64,000 nucleotides of DNA, from contig NZ_PDNI01000077.1 of assembly GCF_002925845.1 (NCBI RefSeq), positions 50,826 to 114,825 of the forward strand, read 5' to 3'. Origin of the DNA: Roseovarius nitratireducens. GTDB taxonomy: Bacteria > Pseudomonadota > Alphaproteobacteria > Rhodobacterales > Rhodobacteraceae. Under the pieces are notes generated by a model, which was not told the DNA's origin, ran no database searches, and was given only the letters and a program-made list of their open reading frames with translations. Shown here one piece after another: positions 53,474 through 64,000 of this stretch. The position numbers were made by a program, and so were the translations under genes. Positions within the stretch are counted from its first letter, which is position 1, and every line of letters starts with the position of its first letter.

Positions 53474-53884
53474 TCAAAACGGTCGCACGACCACGGCCCA
53501 GAGAACCGCGATTGCGCCCAAGACGCTGATTTCGTTGAAGATACGCAGGAAGCGGTCGCTCTCGGTAAACGTGCCCTTGCGCGCGCGCAGCACCAGCCGC
53601 CCGGTCCAGCCGTAATGCGCCGCCAGCGCCAGTACCAGCGCCAGCTTGAGATGCGTCCAGACCGGCCAGCCCAGCCAGTGCGCGAGATAGAGGCCCGTGG
53701 CGATGGCGATCACGCCAAGGCCCAGCGAGAACCGGTAGAGCCGGATGGTCAGATCGCCCAGCGGCCCGAATTCGCCCAGCCGGTCCCACTCGCGACGCCA
53801 GTAGATGAGCGCGCGCGGCACGGCAAAGATGGAAGTCATCCACCCCATGACACAAAGAATATGGATGATCTTGACCCACTCCAT
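53474..53884 (-). CDS. HemJ/CopD-family four-helix membrane protein
   Basis: A 136-residue membrane protein with four hydrophobic segments. MEWVKIIHILCVMGWM, then AVPRALIYW at the N-terminus and FNEISVLGAIAVLWAVVVRPF-type ending follow HemJ (protoporphyrinogen IX oxidase of many alphaproteobacteria and cyanobacteria). The conserved LPR-LFVYH is VPRALIYW here, with Trp for the His, and the NExP is NEIS, so it may be a diverged paralogue rather than the functional oxidase. It is divergent from glcD. Confidence 0.72.
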   Translation of the reverse strand: MEWVKIIHILCVMGWMTSIFAVPRALIYWRREWDRLGEFGPLGDLTIRLYRFSLGLGVIAIATGLYLAHWLGWPVWTHLKLALVLALAAHYGWTGRLVLRARKGTFTESDRFLRIFNEISVLGAIAVLWAVVVRPF

Positions 53885-53964
53885 GTGCGATGACTGCCCG
53901 AGGTGGTGTGCCTGCGCAAGGTCTGCCGCGCGGCCCGCGGCAAAAAAGGACTCGCGGACAGGCC

Positions 53965-53991
53965 AAATTGGTTATATAGTTTTACCAATTT
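53965..53991. promoter_or_regulatory. Candidate GntR-type operator upstream of glcD
   Basis: AAATTGGT (53965-53972) and ACCAATTT (53984-53991) form a perfect 8-bp inverted repeat around an 11-base AT-rich spacer, ending 12 bases before the glcD ATG. TTGGT...ACCAA half-sites are typical of GntR/FadR regulators such as GlcC and LldR, although the spacing is longer than usual. It overlaps a TATATAGT -10-like sequence. Confidence 0.6.
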
Positions 53992-54003
53992 TAGGAGCAT
54001 CCC

Positions 54004-55437
54004 ATGCAAATGCCCGAGCCGAACCCCGACATTCTCGCCCGCAAGGCGGAACTGGTGGCGCGCCTGCGCAAGGTTCTGCCGCGCGATGCCGTGATCGAGG
54101 ATCCGGTGGAAACACGCGCCTATGAATGCGACGCGCTGACCGCCTACAAATGCCCGCCTCTCGCCGTGCTCCTGCCTGCCTCGACGCGAGAGGTCTCCGA
54201 CGCACTGGCCATCTGCCACGAAATGGGCGTGCCGGTGGTGCCGCGCGGTGCGGGCACCTCGCTTGCCGGCGGCGCACTGCCCACCGCCGACAGTGTCATC
54301 GTCGGCGTGGCGCGGATGAACGAGGTTCTGGAAACCGACTACGACAATCGCTTCATCCGGGTACAGACCGGGCGCACCAATCTCAGCGTCACCGGCGCGG
54401 TGGAGGAAGAGGGGTTTTTCTACGCGCCCGACCCGTCCTCACAGCTTGCCTGCGCCATCGCGGGCAATATCGCGATGAATTCAGGCGGCGCGCATTGCCT
54501 CAAATACGGGGTGACCACCAACAACCTTATGGGCGTGACCATGGTGCTGATGGACGGCACGGTGGTGGAGCTCGGCGGCGCACATCTCGACGCTGGCGGC
54601 TATGATCTGCTGGGTCTCGTCTGTGGCTCGGAGGGTCAGCTTGGCGTGGTGACCGAGGCGACGCTGCGCATCCTGCGCAAGCCCGAGGGCGCGCGCCCGG
54701 TGCTGATCGGTTTCGATTCGAGCGAGGTCGCGGGCGCCTGCGTGAGCGACATCATCAAGGCGGGCGTGCTGCCCGTGGCGATCGAGTTCATGGACCGCCC
54801 CTGCATCCGCGCGACAGAGGATTTCGCCCATGCCGGATACCCCGATTGCGAAGCGCTTCTGATCGTGGAGGTCGAAGGCTCGGACCCCGAAATCGACGAG
54901 CAATTGGACCTCATCGAGGCGATCGCGCGCCGCCACGACCCGGTGGAATTGCGCCAGAGCCGTTCGGCCGAGGAGAGCGCGGCGATCTGGAAGGGGCGCA
55001 AATCCGCCTTCGGCGCGATGGGGCAACTTGGCGATTACATGTGCCTCGACGGCACCATCCCGGTGAGCGCCCTGCCCCACGTACTGGGCCGGATTGGCGA
55101 GATGAGCCAAGAGTTCGGCCTCGACGTGGCCAATGTGTTCCACGCGGGCGACGGCAACATGCACCCGCTGATCCTGTACGATGCCAACAAGCCAGGAGAC
55201 CTGGAAACCTGCGAGGCCTTCGGGGCGGAAATCCTCAAGCTCTGCGTCGAAGTCGGCGGCTGCCTCACCGGCGAGCATGGCGTGGGGATCGAAAAGCGCG
55301 ACCTGATGGCGCATCAGTACGGGGCCGACGACCTTTCCGCGCAAATGGACGTAAAGGACGTGTTCGATCCCAGGTGGCTCCTGAACCCGGCCAAGGTGTT
55401 TCCACTCGACGTCTCGGGCACGCGGCGCGCGGCCTGA
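54004..55437 (+). CDS. glcD: Glycolate oxidase subunit GlcD (FAD-linked oxidase)
   Basis: A 477-residue flavoprotein. Its FAD-binding PCMH domain shows PRGAGTSLAGGALP (about 79-92) and SGGAHCLKYGVTTNN, and its C-terminal domain ends in HGVGIEKRD and DPRWLLNPAK. With GlcE and GlcF it oxidises glycolate to glyoxylate at the inner membrane. AGGAG precedes the ATG. The operon order glcD-glcE-glcF is standard. An inverted repeat upstream may bind a GntR regulator. Confidence 0.94.
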   Translation: MQMPEPNPDILARKAELVARLRKVLPRDAVIEDPVETRAYECDALTAYKCPPLAVLLPASTREVSDALAICHEMGVPVVPRGAGTSLAGGALPTADSVIVGVARMNEVLETDYDNRFIRVQTGRTNLSVTGAVEEEGFFYAPDPSSQLACAIAGNIAMNSGGAHCLKYGVTTNNLMGVTMVLMDGTVVELGGAHLDAGGYDLLGLVCGSEGQLGVVTEATLRILRKPEGARPVLIGFDSSEVAGACVSDIIKAGVLPVAIEFMDRPCIRATEDFAHAGYPDCEALLIVEVEGSDPEIDEQLDLIEAIARRHDPVELRQSRSAEESAAIWKGRKSAFGAMGQLGDYMCLDGTIPVSALPHVLGRIGEMSQEFGLDVANVFHAGDGNMHPLILYDANKPGDLETCEAFGAEILKLCVEVGGCLTGEHGVGIEKRDLMAHQYGADDLSAQMDVKDVFDPRWLLNPAKVFPLDVSGTRRAA

Positions 55438-55499
55438 CCTTCGCCCCCCGGGGGCCTCCCCCCCGGACCTCCAGAGTACTTTTACCAAGAAGAAACCGC
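55438..55499 (+). repeat. glcD-glcE spacer resembling a recurrent Rhodobacteraceae intergenic sequence
   Basis: The 62-base gap contains CCCCCCGGGGGCCTCC, then CCCCCCGGACCTCCAGAGTA and CTTTTACCAAGAAGAAACC before the glcE ATG. From memory, GC-stretch plus GGACCYCCNGAGTAYTT followed by CCAAGA is a recurring intergenic sequence in Roseobacter-group genomes. Here it separates two operon genes. I cannot count copies in the genome. Confidence 0.4.
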
Positions 55500-56627
55500 A
55501 TGACACCCGAGACAGAGGCAGAGCTTGCCACGATCATCAAGGAGGCCGATGGCCCGCTGCGCATCGAGGGCGGCGGCACGCGGCCCATCGGCGGCGCATC
55601 GAACGGTGCGCGGCTCTCGACATCGGCGATGACGGGGATCGAGCTTTACGAACCCGGCGCGCTCACCCTCGTGGTGCGGACGGGCACGCCGCTTGCCGAG
55701 ATCGAGGCCACGCTCGAGGCCGAGGGGCAGCGGCTCGCCTTCGAACCGATGGACCATCGCGGACTTCTGGACACCAACGGAACCCCCACCATCGGCGGCG
55801 TGGTGGCCGCCAATGTCAGCGGACCGCGCCGCGTTCAGGCCGGGGCCTGCCGCGATTTCCTGCTGGGGGTGCGGTTCGTTGACGGGCAGGGGCGCATCGT
55901 CCGCAATGGCGGCCGGGTGATGAAGAACGTGACCGGCTACGACATGGTCAAGCTGATGGCGGGCAGCTACGGCACATTGGGCATTCTGACCGAGGTAGCA
56001 CTCAAGGTGCTGCCCCGCCCGCGCGCCACCGGCGTGCTGCTCTGCGAGGGGCTGGACGACGCCACCGCCATTCAGGTGCTGTGCCGCGCTCTGGGCTCGC
56101 CCTACGAGGTGAGCGGTGCCGCGCATCTGCAACACGGTCTTGATGGCGCGCCCATGACGATGATCCGGCTCGAAGGGTTCGCGGACTCGGTCGCCTATCG
56201 GGCCGGTGAGATGCAAAAGCTGCTGGCCGATTCCGGCACCTTCACGCTCGAGACCGACCCGGACCGCACCGCCGCCGACTGGCGGCATATCCGCGATGTC
56301 GAGCCGTTCCACGGGCGCGCGGGTGACGTCTGGCGGCTCTCGGTCAAGCCCACCGACGCGCCGGGGATCGTCGCCGCCCTGCCGGGCGCCGAGGCGGTCT
56401 ATGACTGGGGCGGCGGGCTTGTCTGGCTGCTGGTGCCTGAAGACACGGGCAAGACGGCGATACGGCAGGCCGTGGCGCAGCGCGGCGGCCATGCCACACG
56501 GGTGCGCGGTGCGGGGACGGACGCGTTTCCGCCGCTGCCCGCGCCGGTGGCCGCGCTTCAGGCCGGGCTGCGGCGGCGTTTCGATCCGCGCGGCATCCTC
56601 AATCCCGGCCTGATGGCCGAGGCGTAG
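55500..56627 (+). CDS. glcE: Glycolate oxidase subunit GlcE
   Basis: A 375-residue FAD-binding subunit with one PCMH-type domain: IEGGGTRPIG (about 19-28), IGGVVAANVSGPRRV, GRVMKNVTGYDMVKLMAGSYGTLG. The C-terminal RFDPRGILNPG is typical of GlcE. It pairs with GlcD and GlcF. The long frame from 54846 overlaps glcD in another register and is not real upstream of 55500. glcF begins 9 bases after the stop. Confidence 0.94.
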   Translation: MTPETEAELATIIKEADGPLRIEGGGTRPIGGASNGARLSTSAMTGIELYEPGALTLVVRTGTPLAEIEATLEAEGQRLAFEPMDHRGLLDTNGTPTIGGVVAANVSGPRRVQAGACRDFLLGVRFVDGQGRIVRNGGRVMKNVTGYDMVKLMAGSYGTLGILTEVALKVLPRPRATGVLLCEGLDDATAIQVLCRALGSPYEVSGAAHLQHGLDGAPMTMIRLEGFADSVAYRAGEMQKLLADSGTFTLETDPDRTAADWRHIRDVEPFHGRAGDVWRLSVKPTDAPGIVAALPGAEAVYDWGGGLVWLLVPEDTGKTAIRQAVAQRGGHATRVRGAGTDAFPPLPAPVAALQAGLRRRFDPRGILNPGLMAEA

Positions 56628-56636
56628 GAGAGGGCG

Positions 56637-57971
<1,335 letters not shown>

Positions 57972-58023
57972 TCTGGCCCGAAATGCCTGCTAGCCGGAGG
58001 AGGATCGGATCGCCGGAGAGACC

Positions 58024-58830
58024 ATGCTGCGCACCATTGCACCGCTCGCCCTGCTCGCCCTGCTCGCCACACCGCTCGCCGCGCAGGACAGCCGCCTCGA
58101 GCGGCTCGACGCAGGCGACACCGCCCGCGCGTGGGAGGCGGTCGGGCGTCTCGAACTGGCCGGGCGCGGCTTCTGCACCGGCGCGCTGGTGGCCCCCGAT
58201 CTTGTCCTGACGGCAGCGCATTGCCTTCATGACCGCGCCACAGGCAAACGGATCGACCCTGCACGAATCGAGTTCAAGGCCGGCTGGCGCAACGGGCGCG
58301 CGGCCGCCTATCGCACGGTGCGCCGCGCGGTGCTGCATCCCGACTATCGCTTTGACGCGGACGTGACTGCGGAGCGCGTGCGCAATGACGTGGCGCTGCT
58401 CGAGCTTCATCACCCGATCCGCAACACCCGCGTTACCCCGTTCGAGACCGACCGCCGCCCCCGCAAGGGGCAGCGCATCGGCGTGGTGAGCTACGCCAAG
58501 GGCCGCGCCGAGGCCCCGTCGCTTCAGCAAGAGTGCAACGTGATGGCGCGGCAGCAGGGTGTGCTCATCATGTCCTGCGACGTGGATTTCGGTGCCTCCG
58601 GCGCGCCGGTCTTCAGCTTCGAGGGCGGGCGCGCACGGATCGTCTCGGTGGTCTCGGCGATGGCCGAGGTCGAGGGCCGCAAGGTGTCGCTGGGCACGCA
58701 GCTCCTGGCGCCGCTCGACACGTTGCGCACGGCGCTCGAGGCCGGACAGGGGGTGTTTCAGGATGCCGCCCCCAAGACCTTCACCTCCGGCACCCGGCGC
58801 GACACCGGCGCAAAATTCGCGCGGCCATGA
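58024..58830 (+). CDS. Trypsin-like serine protease, exported (first of tandem pair)
   Basis: A 268-residue chymotrypsin-fold protein with a signal peptide (cleaved likely after LAAQ, near 20). The triad is complete: H66 in LTAAHC, D122 in RNDVALL and S192 in FGASGAPV. The sequence resembles V8/trypsin-like proteases common in Rhodobacteraceae rather than DegP, and no PDZ domain follows. Its stop overlaps the second protease start by 4 bases. Substrate and location (periplasm or outside) are inferred. Confidence 0.87.
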   Translation: MLRTIAPLALLALLATPLAAQDSRLERLDAGDTARAWEAVGRLELAGRGFCTGALVAPDLVLTAAHCLHDRATGKRIDPARIEFKAGWRNGRAAAYRTVRRAVLHPDYRFDADVTAERVRNDVALLELHHPIRNTRVTPFETDRRPRKGQRIGVVSYAKGRAEAPSLQQECNVMARQQGVLIMSCDVDFGASGAPVFSFEGGRARIVSVVSAMAEVEGRKVSLGTQLLAPLDTLRTALEAGQGVFQDAAPKTFTSGTRRDTGAKFARP

Positions 58831-59648
58831 GCGGCGAGCAGCGGGTTCTTGCACTTCTGGCGGCGCTCTGCCTGTGGGCGGGCGCGGCTGTGGCGCAGTC
58901 GAGCGGGCTCACCCGCCTCACCGACCGCGACGACCTCTTTGGCTGGGAGGCCGTAGGCCGGGTCGATATCGGGCGCTCGGGCTATTGCACCGGGGTGCTC
59001 ATCGCGCCCGATCAGGTGCTGACGGCGGCGCATTGCGTCTTTGACCGCTCCGGGCGACCCGTGGCCGCCGATACGATCCGGTTCCGCGCCGGGCTGCGCA
59101 ACGGCAAGGTGATCGCCGAGTCCGGGGTGATGGGCTACGTGGCCGCAGAAGGCTACGATCCGCGCGGCGGCATGAGCGCCGCCAACATCCGCAACGACGC
59201 CGCCCTCCTGCGGCTCGCGACCCCGATCAACAGTGCCGTGGCCGCCCCTTTCGCCATCCATGACCAGCCCCGCGACGGCGCGCAGATTAGCGTCGTCTCC
59301 TACGGTCGCGACCGCGACAGCGCCCCGTCATGGCAACGCCGGTGCAACATGCTGTGGCGCGCCGAGGGAATCATGGCCTTTGACTGCGACGTGATCTTCG
59401 GCTCCTCCGGCGCGCCGGTCTTGGCCCCACATGGCGGCCGCCCGCGTATCCTGTCGCTGGTGAGCGGCGGTAGCCGCGTCGAGGACAAACGCCTGTCCTA
59501 TGGCATGGACCTGCCCGATCTCGTTGCCGGTCTCAAGCGCGACCTGCGCGCCGCCACCGTCGGCATGGCGACCGCCAATCCCGGCTTCAAGCGGGTACAG
59601 GCGGGCGAGGGCCGGCGCGGTACCGGCGCGCGCTTCGCCCGACCCTGA
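58827..59648 (+). CDS. Trypsin-like serine protease, exported (second of tandem pair)
   Basis: A 273-residue paralogue of the preceding protease. Signal peptide (LALLAALCLWAGAAVAQ), triad H69 in LTAAHC, D124 in RNDAALL and S194 in GSSGAPV. Both paralogues end with the same kind of tail (RRDTGAKFARP and RRGTGARFARP), so they derive from a tandem duplication. The ATG at 58827 overlaps the first gene's stop (ATGA); the upstream part of the frame is out-of-register protease 1. Confidence 0.87.
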   Translation: MSGEQRVLALLAALCLWAGAAVAQSSGLTRLTDRDDLFGWEAVGRVDIGRSGYCTGVLIAPDQVLTAAHCVFDRSGRPVAADTIRFRAGLRNGKVIAESGVMGYVAAEGYDPRGGMSAANIRNDAALLRLATPINSAVAAPFAIHDQPRDGAQISVVSYGRDRDSAPSWQRRCNMLWRAEGIMAFDCDVIFGSSGAPVLAPHGGRPRILSLVSGGSRVEDKRLSYGMDLPDLVAGLKRDLRAATVGMATANPGFKRVQAGEGRRGTGARFARP

Positions 59649-59664
59649 GCCGCGCCGCACCCCT

Positions 59665-59693
59665 CTTGACAGGCGCGCGGGCGTTTCCCAAAT
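59665..59693 (+). promoter_or_regulatory. Candidate sigma-32 promoter of the hsp20 gene
   Basis: CTTGAC (59665-59670) and TCCCAAAT (59686-59693) are separated by 15 bases, the same spacing as the near-consensus clpB promoter. The -35 differs from CTTGAA at one base, and the -10 matches 6 of 8. It is placed correctly before the small heat-shock gene. Confidence 0.6.
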
Positions 59694-59700
59694 CCATGAT

Positions 59701-59791
59701 GCCCCGGGGCCGGATGACGGGCCGGGGCGCAACCGGCCTGTCTCCAACGGGAAGGCCGCCAACATTGGTATCGCTCAAAGGAGGATGACCC
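59701..59791 (+). promoter_or_regulatory. Structured 5' leader of hsp20, ROSE-like RNA thermometer candidate
   Basis: The leader holds two hairpins (GCCCCGG/CCGGGGC at 59701-59707 and 59722-59728; CGGCCT/AGGCCG at 59734-59739 and 59753-59758). Directly before the gene, UCGCU (59771-59775) faces the ribosome site AGGAGGAU (59779-59786) across a short loop. U(U/C)GCU opposite AGGA, with a G-G pair, is the mark of ROSE thermometers upstream of alphaproteobacterial hsp20 genes. Confidence 0.6.
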
Positions 59792-60265
59792 ATGCGCAAT
59801 TTCGATCTTGCACCGCTCTACCGGGCCACTGTCGGTTTCGACCAAATCGCCGATCTTCTGGATCGCGTGATGGCGAGCGACATGAGCCAGCCGAGCTATC
59901 CGCCCTACAACATCGAGAAGACCGACGACGACGCCTATCGCATCTCGATCGCCGTCGCGGGATTTTCGGCCGACGACCTGACGGTCGAGGTCAAGGACGG
60001 GGCGCTCGTGGTCTCGGCCCGCAAGAGCGAGGATGACGAGAGCGAACGCACCTACCTGCATCGCGGCATCGCCACGCGCGCGTTCGAGCGGCGCTTCCAG
60101 CTTGCCGATCACGTGCGCGTCACCGGTGCGAGCCACGCCGACGGCATGCTGCATGTCGATCTGGTGCGCGAGGTGCCCGAGGCGCTCAAGCCGCGGCGCA
60201 TCGCCATCGCAAGCGCCGACGCGGCCCGCGAACAGGACGTGATCGACGCCGAGAAGGTAAACTGA
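59792..60265 (+). CDS. Hsp20 family small heat-shock protein
   Basis: A 157-residue alpha-crystallin-type chaperone, IbpA-like: YPPYNIEKTDDDAYRISIAV opens the crystallin domain (about 35-130) and AFERRFQLADHV is its central strand. Such proteins hold unfolding polypeptides for ClpB/DnaK refolding. The AAAGGAGG ribosome site is probably masked in a ROSE-like hairpin. A candidate heat-shock promoter lies about 100 bases upstream, and a strong terminator follows. Confidence 0.93.
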   Translation: MRNFDLAPLYRATVGFDQIADLLDRVMASDMSQPSYPPYNIEKTDDDAYRISIAVAGFSADDLTVEVKDGALVVSARKSEDDESERTYLHRGIATRAFERRFQLADHVRVTGASHADGMLHVDLVREVPEALKPRRIAIASADAAREQDVIDAEKVN

Positions 60266-60285
60266 AGCCTGCGCCTCGCACCGAT

Positions 60286-60317
60286 GGCCCGGCAAGGGAT
60301 GCCTCGCCGGGCCTTTT
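60286..60317 (+). terminator. Intrinsic terminator after hsp20
   Basis: GGCCCGGC (60286-60293) and GCCGGGCC (60306-60313) form an 8-bp perfect stem with a 12-base loop, followed by TTTTCGTT. It lies 20 bases after the hsp20 stop. Confidence 0.85.
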
Positions 60318-60690
60318 CGTTGCCAGTCCGGTCGGGCCGGAATACCGAGCCCGTTGTGCAACCGGCTGAAACCAGGCTGAACATGCGTCTTGCCGCACCA
60401 TTCTCCCGGACGCCATTGAGATGGAACCAAATCTGATCCGCGTTCCGCCCGCCTTATTCTGGTGAGGTCTTGATGTTTTCCATGTCCTTGGTTGCGGGAA
60501 ACGGATTGGAACCTGCGACTTTCGGATCATGAGTCACGGTCTCCCGAGTCAGCCGGGCTGCGCTCGACTACCCTCTCCTATCGGAATCGCGATCTTTTTG
60601 CTGACGGGCATGGTGCGTCCACGGATCGAAGCAGCCGGGCATCTTCGACGCCGGTCAAAAATTGGCCAAATTCTTGATTAATGTCGGCTC
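60318..60690. other. Intergenic region with tRNA remnant
   Basis: These 373 bases contain no gene I support; the small open frames are arginine- and serine-rich noise. The region holds the tRNA-like fragment at 60488-60533 (listed separately). AT-rich sequence near 60650-60690 may hold the promoter for the nuclease-like gene. Confidence 0.5.
60488..60533 (-). pseudogene. tRNA-Met-like 3' fragment (pseudo-tRNA)
   Basis: Read on the minus strand, this has the 3' end of a tRNA: T-loop GGTTCCAATCC, acceptor CCCGCAACCA and an anticodon-loop-like CTCATGA. It matches the corresponding part of the genuine tRNA-fMet at 61378-61423 in 37 of 46 positions, in the same orientation. The anticodon stem does not pair, and no matching 5' acceptor half was found, so it is a decayed or duplicated fragment. 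Confidence 0.7.
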
Positions 60691-61260
60691 ATGGCATCAA
60701 GGCTCAAAGACAGGGGAACCGTCACTCCCTTTAGAAAGCGGCGAGGCGTCCGCCGCTTCCTACCCACCCGCCTGCTGATCTTAAGCCTGTTTGCCGCTGT
60801 GGTGGCTTTTGGCAATTATCTAAAGCACACCGCTCTGGAACAAAGCTGGTGGGTGTCTAACGTCGGCGCCCCTTTCGAAGGCGCGCCTACCTCCATGCGG
60901 CCGCGTGCACTGCACGGTGGGGATGCGATGCAAAGACGTGGCGGCCTCGCCATCAGCCGACGTAGCGCGGGCAATGGCGCCGCTTCCTACGGACGCGTGA
61001 CCTACGTCAGGGACGGTGACACAATCGAAGTTGACGGACGTCCAATCCGCATTGCCACTTTGGACTGCGGCGAGTCCGGCACCATCGCAGGACACATTGC
61101 GACACGGCGGATGAAGGCGCTGGTCTCTAGCGAGCGCGTCACTTGCAGCCTGACCGGGGAACGCAGCTATGATCGCTGGATTGGCAGCTGTCGGCTGGCG
61201 AGTGGGCAGGACATCGCAAGTGTAATGATCGGTGAAGGCCTGTGCCGTCGCTGGCGTTAG
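60691..61260 (+). CDS. Membrane-anchored thermonuclease-like (SNase) protein
   Basis: A 189-residue protein with one N-terminal hydrophobic anchor (about 26-43) and a staphylococcal-nuclease-like domain (about 98-185). VRDGDTIEVDGRPIRIATLD resembles the OB-fold core, and the residues corresponding to the Arg-Glu-Arg catalytic set appear present (R120, E128, R162). The domain is short. It lies between a tRNA-fMet and a similar tRNA 3' fragment, an arrangement suggestive of a small inserted segment. A terminator follows. Nuclease activity is not certain. Confidence 0.72.
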   Translation: MASRLKDRGTVTPFRKRRGVRRFLPTRLLILSLFAAVVAFGNYLKHTALEQSWWVSNVGAPFEGAPTSMRPRALHGGDAMQRRGGLAISRRSAGNGAASYGRVTYVRDGDTIEVDGRPIRIATLDCGESGTIAGHIATRRMKALVSSERVTCSLTGERSYDRWIGSCRLASGQDIASVMIGEGLCRRWR

Positions 61261-61329
61261 TGTTACGCTGGCGCCAGGGTGTTCACCCGGCTTTTCGTTG
61301 CGGTCATGCGGGGGTGTCCTGAACGCAGG

Positions 61330-61351
61330 AAGCCACCCGAGGGTGGCTTTT
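61330..61351 (+). terminator. Hairpin terminator between the nuclease gene and the rRNA operon
   Basis: AAGCCACCC and GGGTGGCTT pair perfectly over 9 bp around a minimal GA loop, followed by TTTT on the plus strand. It could terminate the nuclease gene, and its symmetry might also slow the opposing rRNA-operon transcript, which otherwise has no clear terminator here. Confidence 0.75.
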
Positions 61352-61378
61352 AGCGCATTGATATTTTGTAGGTATTTT

Positions 61379-61455
<77 letters not shown>

Positions 61456-61498
61456 GTGTTTGTTTGTTATCGTTGAGAGATTTATCGGGGGATTTCCA

Positions 61499-61616
61499 GG
61501 TTTGGCGGCGACCTACTCTCCCACGTCTTGAGACGCAGTACCATTGGCGCGACGGCACTTAACGGCCGGGTTCGGGATGGGACCGGGTGTTTTGCTCGTG
61601 CTATGGCCACCAAACC
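61499..61616 (-). rRNA. rrf: 5S ribosomal RNA
   Basis: About 118 bases. The ends pair (GGTTTGG-type sequence with its complement CCAAACC), and internal landmarks CCATCCCGAACCC and GGGAGAGTAGGTCGCCGCC are typical 5S sequence. It lies about 105 bases downstream of the 23S 3' end and upstream of tRNA-fMet. Confidence 0.95.
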
Positions 61617-61721
61617 GGGGAATCCCCTGATTGATACAATCGGCCCTTTTTGCGGGCTGTCGCAAGTCGCGTTGACACGTTTTGGTGTATGCTTTTTGGC
61701 CCAGTCTTTCTGTTACTGGAT

Positions 61722-64000
<2,279 letters not shown>

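Overview
The window reads as a chromosomal segment of a GC-rich alphaproteobacterium of the Rhodobacterales (Rhodobacteraceae/Roseobacter type). Evidence: an rRNA operon ending 23S-5S-tRNA-fMet, gene-transfer-agent (GTA) style head-spike genes, a fused TAXI-type TRAP permease, a BluE/CobC/CobD cobalamin module, a ModEABC set and the GlcDEF glycolate oxidase. I see no plasmid, CRISPR array, transposase or integrase. The GC estimate is by eye.

Layout. 1-10.5 kb: mixed housekeeping genes (AhpD-like protein, DUF188 protein, a Popeye-like membrane cNMP-domain protein, EamA exporter, ornithine cyclodeaminase-like protein, hydrolase, RluA, a kinase-like protein, GT11 and GT25 glycosyltransferases, aldehyde dehydrogenase, 1-Cys peroxiredoxin). 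10.8-18 kb: a probable catabolic locus, with a universal stress protein, TAXI TRAP permease, TAXI binding protein and RpiR regulator on the minus strand, divergent from a class-III aminotransferase and a BKACE (DUF849) enzyme. 18.4-25.7 kb: cobalamin side-chain genes, clpB behind a strong heat-shock promoter, pyrF and an ABC ATPase. 25.8-31.3 kb: a zinc-finger protein, an orphan AAA+ ATPase, polA and a two-gene GTA spike cassette. 31.3-34.3 kb: modE-modA-modB-modC. 34.7-47.3 kb: a capsule/O-polysaccharide cluster (SqdB-like and CapD-like sugar enzymes, Wzx, Wzy, three glycosyltransferases, FkbM methyltransferase, and Gmd, Fcl and ManC for GDP-L-fucose). A DUF2793 GTA-spike-type gene abuts its end. 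48.6-60.3 kb: hydrolase, GabD, a mosaic envelope protein, DUF599 and HemJ-like proteins, the glycolate oxidase operon, tandem trypsin-like proteases and an Hsp20 gene with a ROSE-like leader. 60.3-64 kb: a tRNA remnant, a nuclease-like gene, and the rRNA operon end on the minus strand.

How the genes may work together. ManC, Gmd and Fcl make GDP-L-fucose, which the distant GT11 enzyme could use. Spike proteins of the GTA type bind capsule in Rhodobacter capsulatus, and here two spike-type loci lie in the same window as a capsule cluster. The TRAP transporter, aminotransferase and BKACE enzyme look like an uptake and degradation route for an unidentified amino or keto acid.

The least explained signal is a pair of ~230-bp intergenic elements (10567-10796 and 18170-18397), each between convergent genes. 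They share sequence blocks, and their stems keep pairing although the stem sequences differ, which points to a structured RNA or MITE/REP-like repeat family. I did not recognise it.
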